A stretch of DNA of 64,000 nt, from positions 19,820,742 to 19,884,741 of the forward strand of contig NC_089730.1 of assembly GCF_035083965.1 (NCBI RefSeq), written 5' to 3'. The stretch comes from Branchiostoma lanceolatum. Taxonomy: Eukaryota > Chordata > Leptocardii > Amphioxiformes > Branchiostomatidae. Below the pieces are notes generated by a model. That model was not told where the DNA came from. It saw only the letters and a program-made list of their open reading frames with translations, and made no database searches. Below are positions 43,897-50,066 of this stretch, piece by piece. The number at the start of each line of letters is the position of its first letter. Positions within the stretch are counted from its first letter, which is position 1. Both the position numbers and the translations under genes were made by a program.

Positions 43897-44341
43897 ATAA
43901 GTTACATACACATGTAACTTATAAGACGGGACTACAAACGAACCTTACCAGGTAGTAAGTGTTGATCGAGTGGAAGTACAGCCGTTTATTTCTCACCGTC
44001 TCCTTCTCCGCCTGTTCCTCCATAGCCAGCAGCCCCTCCTCTTCACTATCGTACCTATAGATAAATTCAATTATATTCTAGAAGTAGACAATCTTTATAG
44101 TATAAAAACATATATACACTGATAATGTAAAGATAAAGCGGTTACCGTCATAACGTGTAATTACTATGTTGAAATCATTGTATTTACGTCTTTGTATCTA
44201 AAGTCATCTATAGTTTAGAAGAGCTTACAGAAGTTCCTGTACTAGTGCTGTGTCGATAACGTTTACTCACCTCACGGCCCGGACACACGAACACAGCCCT
44301 GCTACGAGGAGGAATAACACCACAGAAACATTCGGCTCCAT
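15185..44341 (-). CDS. Secreted multidomain lectin/complement-type mosaic protein, 33 exons, 1,887 aa
   Basis: I reconstructed the whole gene by hand. The 33 exons total 5,664 bp including the stop; every junction keeps frame and every intron is GT-AG except one GC-AG (after exon 26). Order and approximate residues: signal peptide 1-22; PAN/apple-like 60-119; EGF-like 121-166; C-type lectin 178-306; galactose-binding-like 307-452; CUB 458-575; fucolectin (FTP) 592-733; C-type lectin 737-869; CUB 873-985; Sushi 1004-1062; F5/8C 1063-1213; F5/8C 1215-1366; FAMeT 1368-1514; F5/8C 1515-1665; fibrinogen C-terminal 1670-1887. There is no transmembrane segment or GPI-type tail, so it should be secreted. 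From these families I infer binding of glycans or microbial surfaces. I do not recognise a named orthologue with this exact order. Modules from exon 5 on are bounded by phase-1 introns. Confidence 0.9.
15624..15765. repeat. ~64-bp tandem repeat in the last intron
   Basis: About 2.2 copies of a unit containing AAATCAATGATAACAC, TACAGCAA and GATATAAATAAAGAAGAG. It is non-coding. Confidence 0.7.
15880..16120 (+). mobile_element. LINE 3'-end coding fragment
   Basis: Plus-strand translation around 15900-16060 gives [12 protein letters not shown] and, after a frame change, [20 protein letters not shown], typical of the far C-terminus of non-LTR retrotransposon polyproteins (GHV.R......RKRGRPK.TWRR). 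It is truncated at both ends and frame-shifted. It lies in the intron between exons 32 and 33, antisense to the host gene. Confidence 0.65.
17975..20029 (-). CDS. F5/8C (discoidin) module 3, exons 28-30
   Basis: Exons 19875-20029, 18864-19013 and 17975-18125. Starts [10 protein letters not shown], contains [19 protein letters not shown] and [14 protein letters not shown] core (here [20 protein letters not shown]), and ends [20 protein letters not shown] with the closing cysteine LGC. Such domains bind cell-surface lipids, glycans or collagens. The three-exon structure and phases equal those of modules 1 and 2. Confidence 0.95.
20140..20520 (+). mobile_element. LINE 3'-end fragment interrupted by a fold-back MITE
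   Basis: GAGAGGAAGAGGAAACGAG and CTGTGGCTAGAGACCTAATG match the LINE fragment at 15950-16030. The fold-back element 20242-20451 sits inside, flanked by CTGGAAT on both sides, which restores the LINE sequence when removed. Confidence 0.6.
20242..20451. mobile_element. Fold-back MITE, CACCCTCCTTAAAGCAGG ends
   Basis: Inverted arms of ~70 bp (CACCCTCCTTAAAGCAGG, CCCCTATCGCTCGATTCGTC, GTTGGCTCGCT) are almost identical. Flanked by CTGGAATA and CTGGAATG, a probable 7-8 bp target duplication. Confidence 0.8.
21137..22333 (-). CDS. FAMeT (farnesoic-acid-O-methyltransferase-like) module, exons 26-27
   Basis: Exons 22094-22333 and 21137-21337. Motifs: [65 protein letters not shown] and [12 protein letters not shown], which I recognise as the animal FAMeT-type domain; despite its name, it is usually found as a non-catalytic module in secreted proteins. 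The frame is kept only if the intron uses a GC donor (ACACCTG|GCGAGT); this gives [13 protein letters not shown], in line with the family. Confidence 0.85.
21410..21745 (-). mobile_element. tRNA-derived SINE, minus strand
   Basis: In minus orientation it starts GGTGTGGCGCAATCTG (box A) and continues to GAGAGGGTTCGAAACC (box B), then a body with CTTGGGAAAGGCACTTAACAC and GGTGTAAATGAGTACCT shared with the SINE at 24444. It lies in the intron between exons 26 and 27. Confidence 0.75.
22655..23020. repeat. GAATA/GAACA-rich microsatellite region
   Basis: Irregular pentanucleotide array (GAATA, GAATT, GAACA, AGCAG) running into the tandem partial-exon copies. Apparent long frames here are low-complexity. 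Confidence 0.85.
23031..23560 (-). repeat. Four tandem copies of the 3' end of exon 25 with splice donors
   Basis: Four units of 150-160 bp each repeat ~70 bp of the end of exon 25, encoding [22 protein letters not shown], followed by GTGAGTC (donors at 23036, 23186, 23336 and 23496). They lack the exon's 5' part and normal acceptor. Between them lie GAATAGAACAGAACAG-type spacers. The true exon 25 (23652-23796) lies just upstream in transcription. Confidence 0.85.
23652..25073 (-). CDS. F5/8C module 2, exons 23-25
   Basis: Exons 24907-25073, 24250-24396 and 23652-23796. Starts [20 protein letters not shown], contains ERGQWLQIDLGG, VVTQGR-type [20 protein letters not shown], and ends [22 protein letters not shown]. 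Complete discoidin fold length with paired terminal cysteines. Confidence 0.95.
24444..24800 (+). mobile_element. tRNA-derived SINE, plus strand
   Basis: Head GTGTGGCGCAACGGCAGAGCG (box A) and GAGTTCGAAACCTG (box B), then a body with CCTTGGGAAAGGCACTTTAC and AGGTGTAAATGGGTACC, ending in an A/T-rich tail near CAATAAAATCATC. In the intron between exons 23 and 24. Confidence 0.8.
25120..25305. mobile_element. TACTGTAAATG MITE, full copy 1
   Basis: Ends TACTGTATATGCATTTAAGTTCGCG and the loose inverse CGCGAACATTTCTGCATATAAAGTA. The interior repeats TTCGCGGTGGATTTAAAGTTCGCG. It lies in the intron between exons 22 and 23. Confidence 0.7.
25948..28235 (-). CDS. F5/8C module 1, exons 20-22
   Basis: Exons 28069-28235, 27063-27206 and 25948-26092. 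Starts [20 protein letters not shown], contains [19 protein letters not shown] and [19 protein letters not shown], and ends [25 protein letters not shown] full discoidin domain; the DLG usually found after WLQ is YLG here. Confidence 0.95.
26768..27062 (-). repeat. Two tandem copies of the exon 21 3' end and donor
   Basis: A ~145-bp unit is repeated twice immediately downstream (in transcription) of exon 21. Each copy starts with the last ~25 bp of exon 21 (CCAGGACCTTTCTGACAG) plus the donor region, followed by intron sequence including GACTGGCGGAAGACCGCC and (GTGAGTGA). The outer copy has GTTAGG where the true donor has GTAAGG. Confidence 0.8.
27415..27660 (-). mobile_element. LINE reverse-transcriptase C-terminal fragment
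   Basis: Minus-strand translation includes [20 protein letters not shown], the SF.YRGP.LWN.LP signature found just downstream of the reverse-transcriptase domain in many non-LTR elements. A flanking segment (ATACAACA...CGCGGG...GCCCGACGGCCGA) occurs twice, at about 27,325 and 27,630, so two fragments of one element may lie in tandem. Truncated. Confidence 0.55.
28254..28366. mobile_element. Perfect-hairpin element, CCTGGATGTCTAAC family
   Basis: ACGCCAAAAATAATTACTCAA, then AACTGGATAAAGTTTTG, is followed by its inverse (CAAAACTTTATCCAGTTGCTTGAGTAATTATTTTTGGCGTAT), then ACCTGGATGTCTAACTTTCATCAACG. Relatives are at 36945, 51523 and 61694. Confidence 0.75.
28367..29104. other. Intron between exons 19 and 20, mostly unique
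   Basis: No coding signal. Contains a (TTTATTGAG)-type stretch near 28640 that resembles the tail of a retroelement, and the fold-back element 28885-28985. Confidence 0.4.
28885..28985. mobile_element. TAGCCTGGAGTCCA fold-back element
   Basis: Left end TAGCCTGGAGTCCATCCTTG, right end inverse CAAGGCTGGACTCCAGGCTA, ~100 bp. It is the same type as the copy at 40785-40876. Confidence 0.75.
29105..29284 (-). CDS. Sushi (CCP) module, exon 19
   Basis: One exon encodes [17 protein letters not shown], then [27 protein letters not shown] and LPTC: four cysteines and the GRW tryptophan of a complement control protein repeat. Phase 1 at both ends. Sushi domains mediate protein contacts in complement-type proteins. 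Confidence 0.95.
29330..29565. mobile_element. Fold-back MITE, CTGCAGTCTCTAACACGAG ends
   Basis: Arms of ~95 bp are inverted and near identical (CTGCAGTCTCTAACACGAG, AATTGGACTTG, GATCAA, ATCAAGGAATGAGCAA, CCACTG). The outer bases TTTATACTGCAG are also inverted. No coding capacity. Confidence 0.8.
29901..34279 (-). CDS. CUB module 2, exons 15-18
   Basis: Exons 34209-34279, 33571-33687, 30571-30730 and 29901-29951. Starts [20 protein letters not shown], continues [39 protein letters not shown] and KFCGSTPP, and ends [10 protein letters not shown]. It has the four-cysteine CUB layout. Exon lengths 117, 160 and 51 closely follow CUB 1 (120, 160, 51), showing duplication. The small exon 18 is a linker to the Sushi module. 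Confidence 0.92.
30921..31445. mobile_element. hAT-like non-autonomous element with 8-bp target duplication
   Basis: Terminal inverted repeats TAGGGGTGGGTACCGGTAC (left) and TAGGGGTGGTTACCGGTAC (right, inverted) enclose 525 bp. GTACAGAG is repeated directly at 30913-30920 and 31446-31453. An 8-bp duplication and TAGGGGTGG-type ends are typical of hAT elements. No transposase is encoded; inner GGACCTGGACC repeats lie near the right end. Confidence 0.9.
31460..32575. mobile_element. Probable non-autonomous DNA transposon, ~1.1 kb
   Basis: CTTGTAACGTTGGGTAACA with AAATTCGGGATTTTTC on the left is matched in inverted orientation at 32535-32573. The interior shows no transposase that I can recognise. 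Boundaries are approximate and no clean target duplication was found. Confidence 0.55.
32610..33415. mobile_element. Probable MITE, ~0.8 kb with imperfect inverted ends
   Basis: AATGGACCGATCCAGT.CGAACACC and CCCCCT.TTCTATTT.GAATA on the left recur inverted at ~33340-33405. The arms (~90 bp) are diverged. No coding capacity is recognised. Confidence 0.55.
33711..33905. repeat. TTCTA-type microsatellite
   Basis: Imperfect (TTCTA)n array ~25 bp inside the intron next to exon 16. A similar array sits near exon 9, at the equivalent position of the paralogous CUB module (39233-39440). Confidence 0.85.
34280..34953. other. Intron between exons 14 and 15, no gene seen
   Basis: No coding signal. The phrase GTTGGGA with GTCATCTTT and GTCGTGAGCAATGTCATC is doubled near 34,420-34,460. 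No clear transposon ends. Confidence 0.4.
34954..35361 (-). CDS. C-type lectin module 2, exon 14
   Basis: One exon of 408 bp. Motifs: [59 protein letters not shown] and GYACQK. The QPN and WND motifs stand at the places that coordinate calcium and sugar in mannose-type C-type lectins (EPN or QPD in typical members), so calcium-dependent sugar binding is plausible. Phase 1-1. Confidence 0.95.
35530..36368 (+). pseudogene. Decayed LINE reverse-transcriptase fragment split by (CCCTG)n
   Basis: Plus-strand pieces in shifting frames: [25 protein letters not shown], then after the microsatellite [10 protein letters not shown] and [12 protein letters not shown] (in place of the catalytic FADD/YVDD box), [17 protein letters not shown] and [12 protein letters not shown]. 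These follow the order of a non-LTR reverse transcriptase. Frame shifts and a broken catalytic box show it is dead. It is antisense inside the intron between exons 13 and 14. Confidence 0.75.
35693..35817 (+). repeat. (CCCTG)n microsatellite
   Basis: About 25 pure pentamers, decaying to CCCCG variants up to 35885. Stop-free in all frames, so the proline/alanine/leucine frames across it are artefacts. Confidence 0.97.
36671..38026 (-). CDS. Fucolectin (FTP) module, exons 12-13
   Basis: Exons 37843-38026 and 36671-36912. Starts [20 protein letters not shown], then [10 protein letters not shown] (calcium-loop type), [39 protein letters not shown], and ends [20 protein letters not shown]. The pattern His-x26-Arg-x-Asp-x4-Arg is present; known from eel agglutinin, where His52, Arg79 and Arg86 contact fucose. 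The paired CC is also typical. This is the module with the best case for a defined sugar, L-fucose. Confidence 0.93.
36945..37112. mobile_element. CCTGGATGTC-family element with internal loop
   Basis: ACGCCAAAAACAGTTACACAAGCAACTGGATAAAATTTT, a ~70-bp loop (GGTCAGACGTTTCAGACAGCATCC), then the inverse AAAATTTTATCCAGTTG and ACCTGGATGTCCTTCATCAAC. This is a longer form of the hairpins at 28254 and 61694. Confidence 0.65.
37113..37842. other. Intron between exons 12 and 13 with compound microsatellite
   Basis: No gene. 37,561-37,783 is a compound array: (TGTA), (TG), (GTTT), (GGTT), (CG) and (TG) in succession, ending 60 bp before the donor of exon 12. Confidence 0.85.
38193..39722 (-). CDS. CUB module 1, exons 8-11
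   Basis: Exons 39637-39722, 39082-39201, 38574-38733 and 38193-38243. Contains [64 protein letters not shown] and FSVAWQPEG. The cysteine layout is that of CUB domains, which mediate protein interactions in complement and developmental proteases. Exon 11 is a 17-residue linker with one cysteine. Confidence 0.92.
38258..38432. repeat. 35-bp tandem repeat, five copies
   Basis: Unit contains AAATATAGCAGTATATAATT and ACTACGAACATCGAC; five copies with few changes directly beside exon 11. Confidence 0.85.
39233..39440. repeat. TTCTA-type microsatellite near exon 9
   Basis: Imperfect (TTCTA)n array about 30 bp from the acceptor of exon 9; its pyrimidine-rich strand is the plus strand. Compare 33711-33905. 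Confidence 0.85.
39591..39630. repeat. (AACGT)n microsatellite beside the exon 8 donor
   Basis: Eight pentamers, in gene orientation (ACGTT)n, starting six bases after the donor GTACTC of exon 8. Confidence 0.9.
40321..41179 (-). CDS. Galactose-binding-like module, exons 6-7
   Basis: Exons 41032-41179 and 40321-40610. Contains [55 protein letters not shown] and [20 protein letters not shown]. The layout (solvent-exposed loop, WVD-like start, RYWRL.V end) resembles discoidin-type beta-sandwich domains, but I cannot name the family with certainty. Phase 1-1 like its neighbours. Confidence 0.7.
40785..40876. mobile_element. TAGCC fold-back element
   Basis: Left TTAGCCCAGAGTCCAGTCTTG, right inverse CAAGACTGGGTTCCGGGTTA. 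Diverged relative of 28885-28985. In the intron between exons 6 and 7. Confidence 0.65.
41243..41427. mobile_element. TACTGTAAATG MITE, full copy 2
   Basis: GCTGTAAATGCATTTTAGTTTGCGTGG at the left and the inverse CCGCGAACATTTCTGCATTTACAGTA at the right, with inner GTTCGCGGTGGTTTTAAG repeats. Same family as 25120-25305. Confidence 0.7.
41428..42138. other. Intron between exons 5 and 6, no gene seen
   Basis: AT-rich; a stretch near 41,795-41,900 (TTTATTTCATTTTATTCACA...) resembles the 3' tail of a retroelement. No coding signal. Confidence 0.4.
42139..42528 (-). CDS. C-type lectin module 1, exon 5
   Basis: One exon of 390 bp. Motifs: [57 protein letters not shown] and GYVCQK. All four core cysteines are present. 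The sugar-site motif is QPE and the WND motif is WGD, so calcium-dependent binding may be lost or altered compared with module 2. Confidence 0.95.
42757..42928 (-). CDS. EGF-like module, exon 4
   Basis: [35 protein letters not shown]: the CxxGxxC-type core and the final C.C...G..G..C of an EGF-like domain, with an insertion between the third and fourth cysteines. No full calcium-binding consensus. Confidence 0.88.
42929..43402. other. Intron between exons 3 and 4
   Basis: No coding signal, repeat or RNA gene visible. Confidence 0.5.
43403..43582 (-). CDS. PAN/apple-like module, exon 3
   Basis: Encodes [35 protein letters not shown] and GWSYYKRN. The C-x3-C-x5-C spacing, the C.S..Y word and the later C.I are typical of PAN/apple-like domains near the N-terminus of many lancelet and cnidarian secreted proteins. 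It is short, possibly starting in exon 2 ([10 protein letters not shown]). Phase 0-0. Confidence 0.8.
43812..43893. repeat. (CT)n microsatellite
   Basis: About 40 pure CT units in the intron between exons 2 and 3, 55 bp from exon 2. Confidence 0.97.
43949..44341 (-). CDS. Signal peptide and linker, exons 1-2
   Basis: Exon 1 (44271-44341) starts in a good context (GCGCGCCATGGAG) and encodes [22 protein letters not shown], a hydrophobic signal peptide with likely cleavage near residue 22. Exon 2 (43949-44054) encodes a charged linker ([20 protein letters not shown]) that may form a short helix. Donors GTGAGT and GTAAGG fit consensus. Confidence 0.88.
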
Positions 44342-47300
44342 GGCGCGCTTTAAAATTTCCAGAGCCCAGTTCTTTCAGCAATCGTCTTGCCAAGCGACTT
44401 GACAAGTTTCAGAACAACGTTCGCTTTCCTAGACTTCAAAATTCTTTGATCCTCCAGACAGCTACTACATTCGACCTTCCTGCATGCGAGTTTGGTGATT
44501 CTATGCACCAAAATATCTGTTTGGCAATTAGCATATGTTGTAATGTCTACGGAAATAATTCTCGGACGTTTATAATACACGTAACGTTACAATGATATTG
44601 TATCTCAAAGTTGCAGGACAAACAGATGTATTAAACGGTTTGTACGCGAACAAAACGAGATATAGATGTTTTACAAAAACCTATTGTAATATTTTTAGGT
44701 CACCTGTTTCGTTGTATTCAGTATTGTTAAAAAGAATGTAAGACGGTGTACAAAGGATTTAGGTCATCCAAGCATGTATTTCCATGCCTGAATGGATAAG
44801 AATGTCTGCCACCTGCGTGTGGACACCAGCACTGATCCATGTAGAAAGAAATTAATTACGCCAAGTGACCACAGGGTTTAGTGACTTAATCGTGTTTCAG
44901 GAAACTACGAGCGAATACGATCATACACACATAGACGCCTTTGTATGCGCCTCACATTGACATGGGCCGTCCGGATCTGTAATGCATAGACAACGGCGGG
45001 TCCATTTAAGCTCTGCTCATCTCATACGCATGGTATACATAGGAAAATATATTAAAGAATGTCTAGACTATACATGTACAAATTCCTCCAATGATTGTAA
45101 GAACCCGTTCTAAACCCGTACTATACACTCTTGTATTCGGTAGAGCAGCCCTTATATATATAGAGAGAGAACTGTAGTTATGTACCAGCCATACTTTGTA
45201 CCTTGTACAATTGTTGCACAATAAAGTTATCTATGTCGATCCTTGGAGAAGCCCATGTACTACCGTGTTCCACAGAAATCGATCGGCCATAGCGGCTCCC
45301 AGGTCCTCTGTTTAAGCTGCGTGTATCCTTCACAAACCGTTCTTTCATAATTCATTGTCGTCTGATGGACGTAACGGCTGTTATTCGGTTTATTAAATAT
45401 TCAAATGACGTTCCAAATTTAAAGTGGCTCTTTCAAAATAATTCTTTAGTAGCCTCTAGATCTACCAGGCTCCGCGGATGGCTAGGAAAATAATAGAAAT
45501 TGGCTTAATGGAGTGAACAATATGCTAAGGGAGTCGGCTACGGAGCCTGCAAGTGAAACCCTGGCAAATATTTTCCCTCTAGCCGGCGTAGTTAGTCTGG
45601 TAGAGACTAATTCTTACGTCAAAACGAGTCCATTGAAATAAATATTCAGCTCGGGCCATGTAGCAGACATAGATACATTTAACATTTAACTTCCCTTAAA
45701 AACGGTTTAGTTTTTCAGGCAATCGTTGCAAGCAATGGCTACACACGAATGGTTCATTGACTTCAACTAACTAAAGACGTTGCGGTCAATGACCCCAATT
45801 ACTCCAACGTGATCATATATGCAGTTCATACCTGTAACGCTAGAAAGCGCTTCAGACATTTTAGTTATGCAAACTTGGACGGCTTGCACTGGCCTGACGG
45901 TGTCATTCTGGTTGGTGGCTCCAGGCTCTACCAGCCAAACACAAACTGTTTGATATTACTGATTGGTTGTGAATCCCTTTGACATTTTCGAGGTCAAAAT
46001 TCTCTAGCATAAATCTATTCGTCGAAGAAGGATTCCTCTAGGCAATCCTTGGACGGTTGTTCTACAGACCCATGCAGTATGATATGGTCTGCAAACTGAG
46101 GGTCTGAATGTTTTTTTATCGTAAGGCGTAAGCAGCCTATTTCTATTTCCCGTAATTCTTAGAGAAAGCTGTCTTATTCACGTAATTTGTAGAGATACGA
46201 CCAAATTTTGCATAATTGCTTTCCTTGATTTTAGCGTAATACGTAGGCGTTTCTTCTGAATGCAACGTTAAGTCGGAACGCCCCATGCAGACCCTCCTAA
46301 CTCCTGACCTTGCACAGCACAGGCGTCGGTGGTTCTAAAGAGATCAGTTTTGTTTAAAAACACTTCTGCTTTCCGCCACAAGTCATTAATATCTCGCCCC
46401 ACGTTACAGCACTGACAGGGCCAGACGTAACTTAATTAGCGTCGTGCTTTCTGTAAACACAGCCGACTATTTTGATAGCCTTGGCGTGTTTATCATATGT
46501 TCTATCGGCTCCCGTGGGCTGGGCTGAATGCCGGGTTTATGTGGGCGTTAGGAATGGTGGGATATTCTTTTCTTTTGAGGAAACTAGGAAGGAATGCCTC
46601 GTGGAAAGGTCGGTGATTATGAACAATAGGCAAGAAAGTCGTTGTTGCTTAAATGATCTGAAATCATAGGCTGAATTCGGCGTTGCTATTCAAGCAATCG
46701 TGAAAGAAAATGCGAAGAAATAAGAGATTGTCCAAATAAGATATATAGCTATACTAGCCGTCAGTGAATTTACACAGTACCTCAGCAGAGATGTAAAAAG
46801 AACGATGAGACCGCCAAAATTATACGCTATACAATATACAACTATAATATCGTAATATCCAAGAGACGACAAAAGTTGTAATGAAAACTGGAGGGGGGAT
46901 ATTCAACACGTGTATCTCTGTTGTCCCAGTCTTCCTAGACTGACGGATCTTAGTTGACATGGGTACATGATAGTGATTAAGGAACATTGACAAAATGAAA
47001 GAAGACTTTCTTAAGACCCTCCGCTAAGATTACTGGGCCTTCCCGGATCCCTTGCGTCCTTGGACCCCCTTTCCCAGTCCGTACATTTGATCTTCCCGAG
47101 TCTTGACAGAAACACCTTCTCCATCCATCACAATCCAAGCCCGACCTAATTAAACTGGAAACCCTCCGCCCAACTCTCCAGTCGGGTCCCGCGGGACACA
47201 ACCCGATACTCGGGCAGGGTCAGACTGGTCTGCACGGCACAGGCGCTTTGATAAGACTTCCCCAAAACCGTTTGGGTAAACATCTATTTCGTGATTTACA

Positions 47301-48326
47301 TGACCACTGATACTGATATTGTAAAAGTCACTTTCATAAGACCCCAAAACCAGGCCCTGCCCAAAACCTGGCTTAAAGTTTGCGTAAGCATCTATTCCAA
47401 AGTAGCAGACTCTCAGCAGTGGTATCGTGATATCAAAGCAATGGTATACAGGTAAAGGTATAAATGAAATGTGACAACAAGATACAATTTGCTTCGCTGA
47501 ATATCTGGTAAATTATACTTTTAGGTGAACACAGCCAACCAGTTCACTGACATGCGACGGTGTCAGGACCAACATTTGACAACCGTTTCGACAATTTTAA
47601 GTTTCATGCTTCCTTGCTGTTTTCTAAGTAATTTTGCAAGGTATGGACACGTCAACGTTTCTACTTTAACTGCATGTCTGGGATGAAAAAAAGACTACTT
47701 TGTGCGGTCTTATTGAGAAAATTGAGAAACTCAAAAATGAGGAACGCCTATAAAGACACCCAAGGGCGTCGGTTAAACGCCGTCGTCTCATCTCCGGAAT
47801 GACACACTTGGGAGCGGTGTCACCGAGATCATTTAATTACTTTCCGCTGCGTTCCTGGCTGAGCCCGCAGGGAGTTCTGGGTACCGGGGAGAGGTCTGTG
47901 AAATTTGCGAATTGTCGGAAATCGGGTTCAGCACGACTTCGATTTCACAGGGATAACCACACGCCTACTGAATCAGGACTCAACCATTCTACAAACATTT
48001 CTGAAAACTGAAAAGCGGCTTTTTCCCTAAAAATTCGTTGATTATCTTTACGCAGGTTTTGTAATGCGTCAAGCACTACGTTACGTTATACATGCTGAGT
48101 AGCAAGAAGAGAATAGATGATGTTAGCTTTTATGCGTGAATTTTGTGAATCACCCCTGTTTAGAAATGGTCTGGTCTTAATTAAGGTAGGGCTCATGTAC
48201 CGCACATGCTTCTAACTTCAGTTTATCAGCACAAACTCGAGTCGAAGTCCTCGCTACTCCAGGAGCCGTCCTAAGTTTTACTACCGCTTCTTAATTTTAC
48301 ACAAACTTTGCGAACTTTTTTGTACC
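44342..48326. other. Divergent intergenic region, lectin-mosaic gene and Prrx
   Basis: About 4.0 kb lie between the two start codons. I see no coding signal. It contains a repeat at 45545-45612 and a TATAAA near 47,749, 580 bp before the Prrx start. Regulatory DNA of both genes should be here, but I cannot mark sites with confidence. Confidence 0.5.
45545..45612 (-). repeat. Dispersed repeat, copy 1
   Basis: In reverse orientation GTCTCTACCAGACTAACTAC, GCCGGCTAGAGGGAAAATA and TTTGCCAGGG match 50010-50066 almost base for base. It is part of a wider element whose ends I cannot define (a second TCTACCAGGCTCCG at ~45,465 may be the other end). Confidence 0.65.
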
Positions 48327-48591
48327 ATGAACGCGAGCGACTTTACGAGGACGTTAGCGGACAAGGCCCGCGTACCGGAGGACGGGCTGGGGCCCCGCGG
48401 GGAGGGGATGGACTCCGCGCCGAACGGCGGCAAGAGCTTCACGGTGAGCCATCTGCTGGACCTGGAGGACGCCGGGGCGGCGGCGATGGACCCGGCGGGG
48501 GAGAGAGGCTACTGCGCCGTAGACAAGCTGGGGGACGGCTCGGTGGACCCGGACGGGAGGGACACGGGAAGCGACTCGGGCAGGAAGGACG
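48327..48591 (+). CDS. Prrx: Prrx-like paired-related homeobox gene, first coding exon
   Basis: The ATG at 48327 opens MNASDFTRTLADKARVPEDG. Residues ~35-50 read KSFTVSHLLDLEDAG, matching the conserved N-terminal motif of vertebrate PRRX1/PRRX2 (NFSVSHLLDLEEAG); DTGSDSGRKD near the exon end also fits (SGSDT). The exon ends GGAC G|GTGTGT with phase 1. The exon is very GC- and CpG-rich. The homeodomain and OAR exons are not found in the window, so the gene continues beyond 64,000. Family role: mesenchymal transcription factor, nuclear. Confidence 0.85.
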
Positions 48592-50009
48592 GTGTGTTGT
48601 CTGTTATTTACTTCTTCATAGAACTACAACGTACACTACAACTTACAAATAGTTTACCTGTCATACTTGAGTACAATGTGTAACGTGTCTAACGGTATTA
48701 CTGGTACTAAAAGTCAAGGTTATTTTGAATCATAACAAATATAAACATTGTCTCAAGAGTCAAGACTATACAGCCGTCTGAAAATTTCCTGAAGATTTTA
48801 TAATTTAGAATGACTCTAAATTAGTCTTCGCGACAAACTTACTGCTTCTACCTCTAAACGATGTAGGATTATGAGTGTTACTGACTGGATCTCTGTATTT
48901 TTGTCAACTTAAATTGTTTTTTTTATGCGAAACAGAATCACTCCTCACATCCCAAAACGGTGCAAATTTGTATCGATTATTTTTTCACTTATTTCTCACC
49001 CTGCAAAAGGTTTAGGTCTGAGCGGATCATAACTTGACAGCGAGAGTAGAGATTTTCGAAACCGATTTTCTAAACCGATTTTCGGAAAAGTTTGCAATGA
49101 GCCTCCAATATAAGAACGACAGATTTGTAACGAATCACAGGTGTCATAATTAACTCCAAAAACAGTCAAAATCTTCTGTTTTGTTTTGTTCGTACGACGT
49201 AGACTGCAGAGGATACTAGTAAAGCGAAGACTATACGTCGCACTGAAGCGAAATTTTACGGAAACGATAGACTGTAGCATCAAGATGATGTAAAGATCTG
49301 TCCGGTGCATGTAGCTTTTATACGACTCCAAACAAGTCCTAAGTCTTACTGTAGTGTAGCGTATTCATAGTCTCTTTTTATACACGTTTAGCAAAATACA
49401 AAAACCACAACGACAGACACAAGACAGTTACAGACAGGTAAAGCTAATACATGGGCAGAGAAGTGAGTACGGTAAACAAGCAAAAGTTAACTATACGTAA
49501 ACTCGCTTTCCTAAGTACTTAGTATCATGCAACCGACTGTTGCTATACCTTATTATGTATGTATAGGGTATTTTTGATTTTACAATTTATAGATCTTAAA
49601 CTTAGAATTCATAGATCTTAAACTAAGCCTAGTTGTTCAAGCTACATGTAGAGATCATGAAATGTGATGAATCTTGCAATTCAGCCTCTTGGCTGCAAAA
49701 TGTTTTCAAATCAATAAACCAGTCATACATACTTTCCATAGACATTTCTACTTCCAAAGAAGTATTATAAGTACTGTATACGTAGTAGCAAATAAAGTTA
49801 GTAGCAAAACTTTAAAACTACATTGAAGTCCATCCGAAACTAAAAACTTGAAGTTTTACTCGCGAAACTGGTTTTCCCCACGTTGGGTGCGATATGGCTC
49901 CTCCTTTTGTGATCGCGCCGTCTAAACTCGCTAATTAAGCTCCATCTCATAACAAGTGACGTGCTTTAATTTTGACTGTCTGTAATTCAACCCTGTCTGG
50001 ATGATAGCA

Positions 50010-50066
50010 AGTCTCTACCAGACTAACTACGCCGGCTACATAGAGAATATTTGCCAGGGAGGTTTG
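50010..50066 (+). repeat. Dispersed repeat, copy 2
   Basis: Inverted relative of 45545-45612 (TCTCTACCAGACTAACTACG, GAATATTTGCCAGGG). Confidence 0.65.

Noticed and set aside
15185..44341. Several separate genes (lectin, CUB, F5/8C, fibrinogen-like)
   Set aside because: All 33 exons join in phase with no internal start signal, stop or polyadenylation site that I could support, and only the first has a signal peptide.
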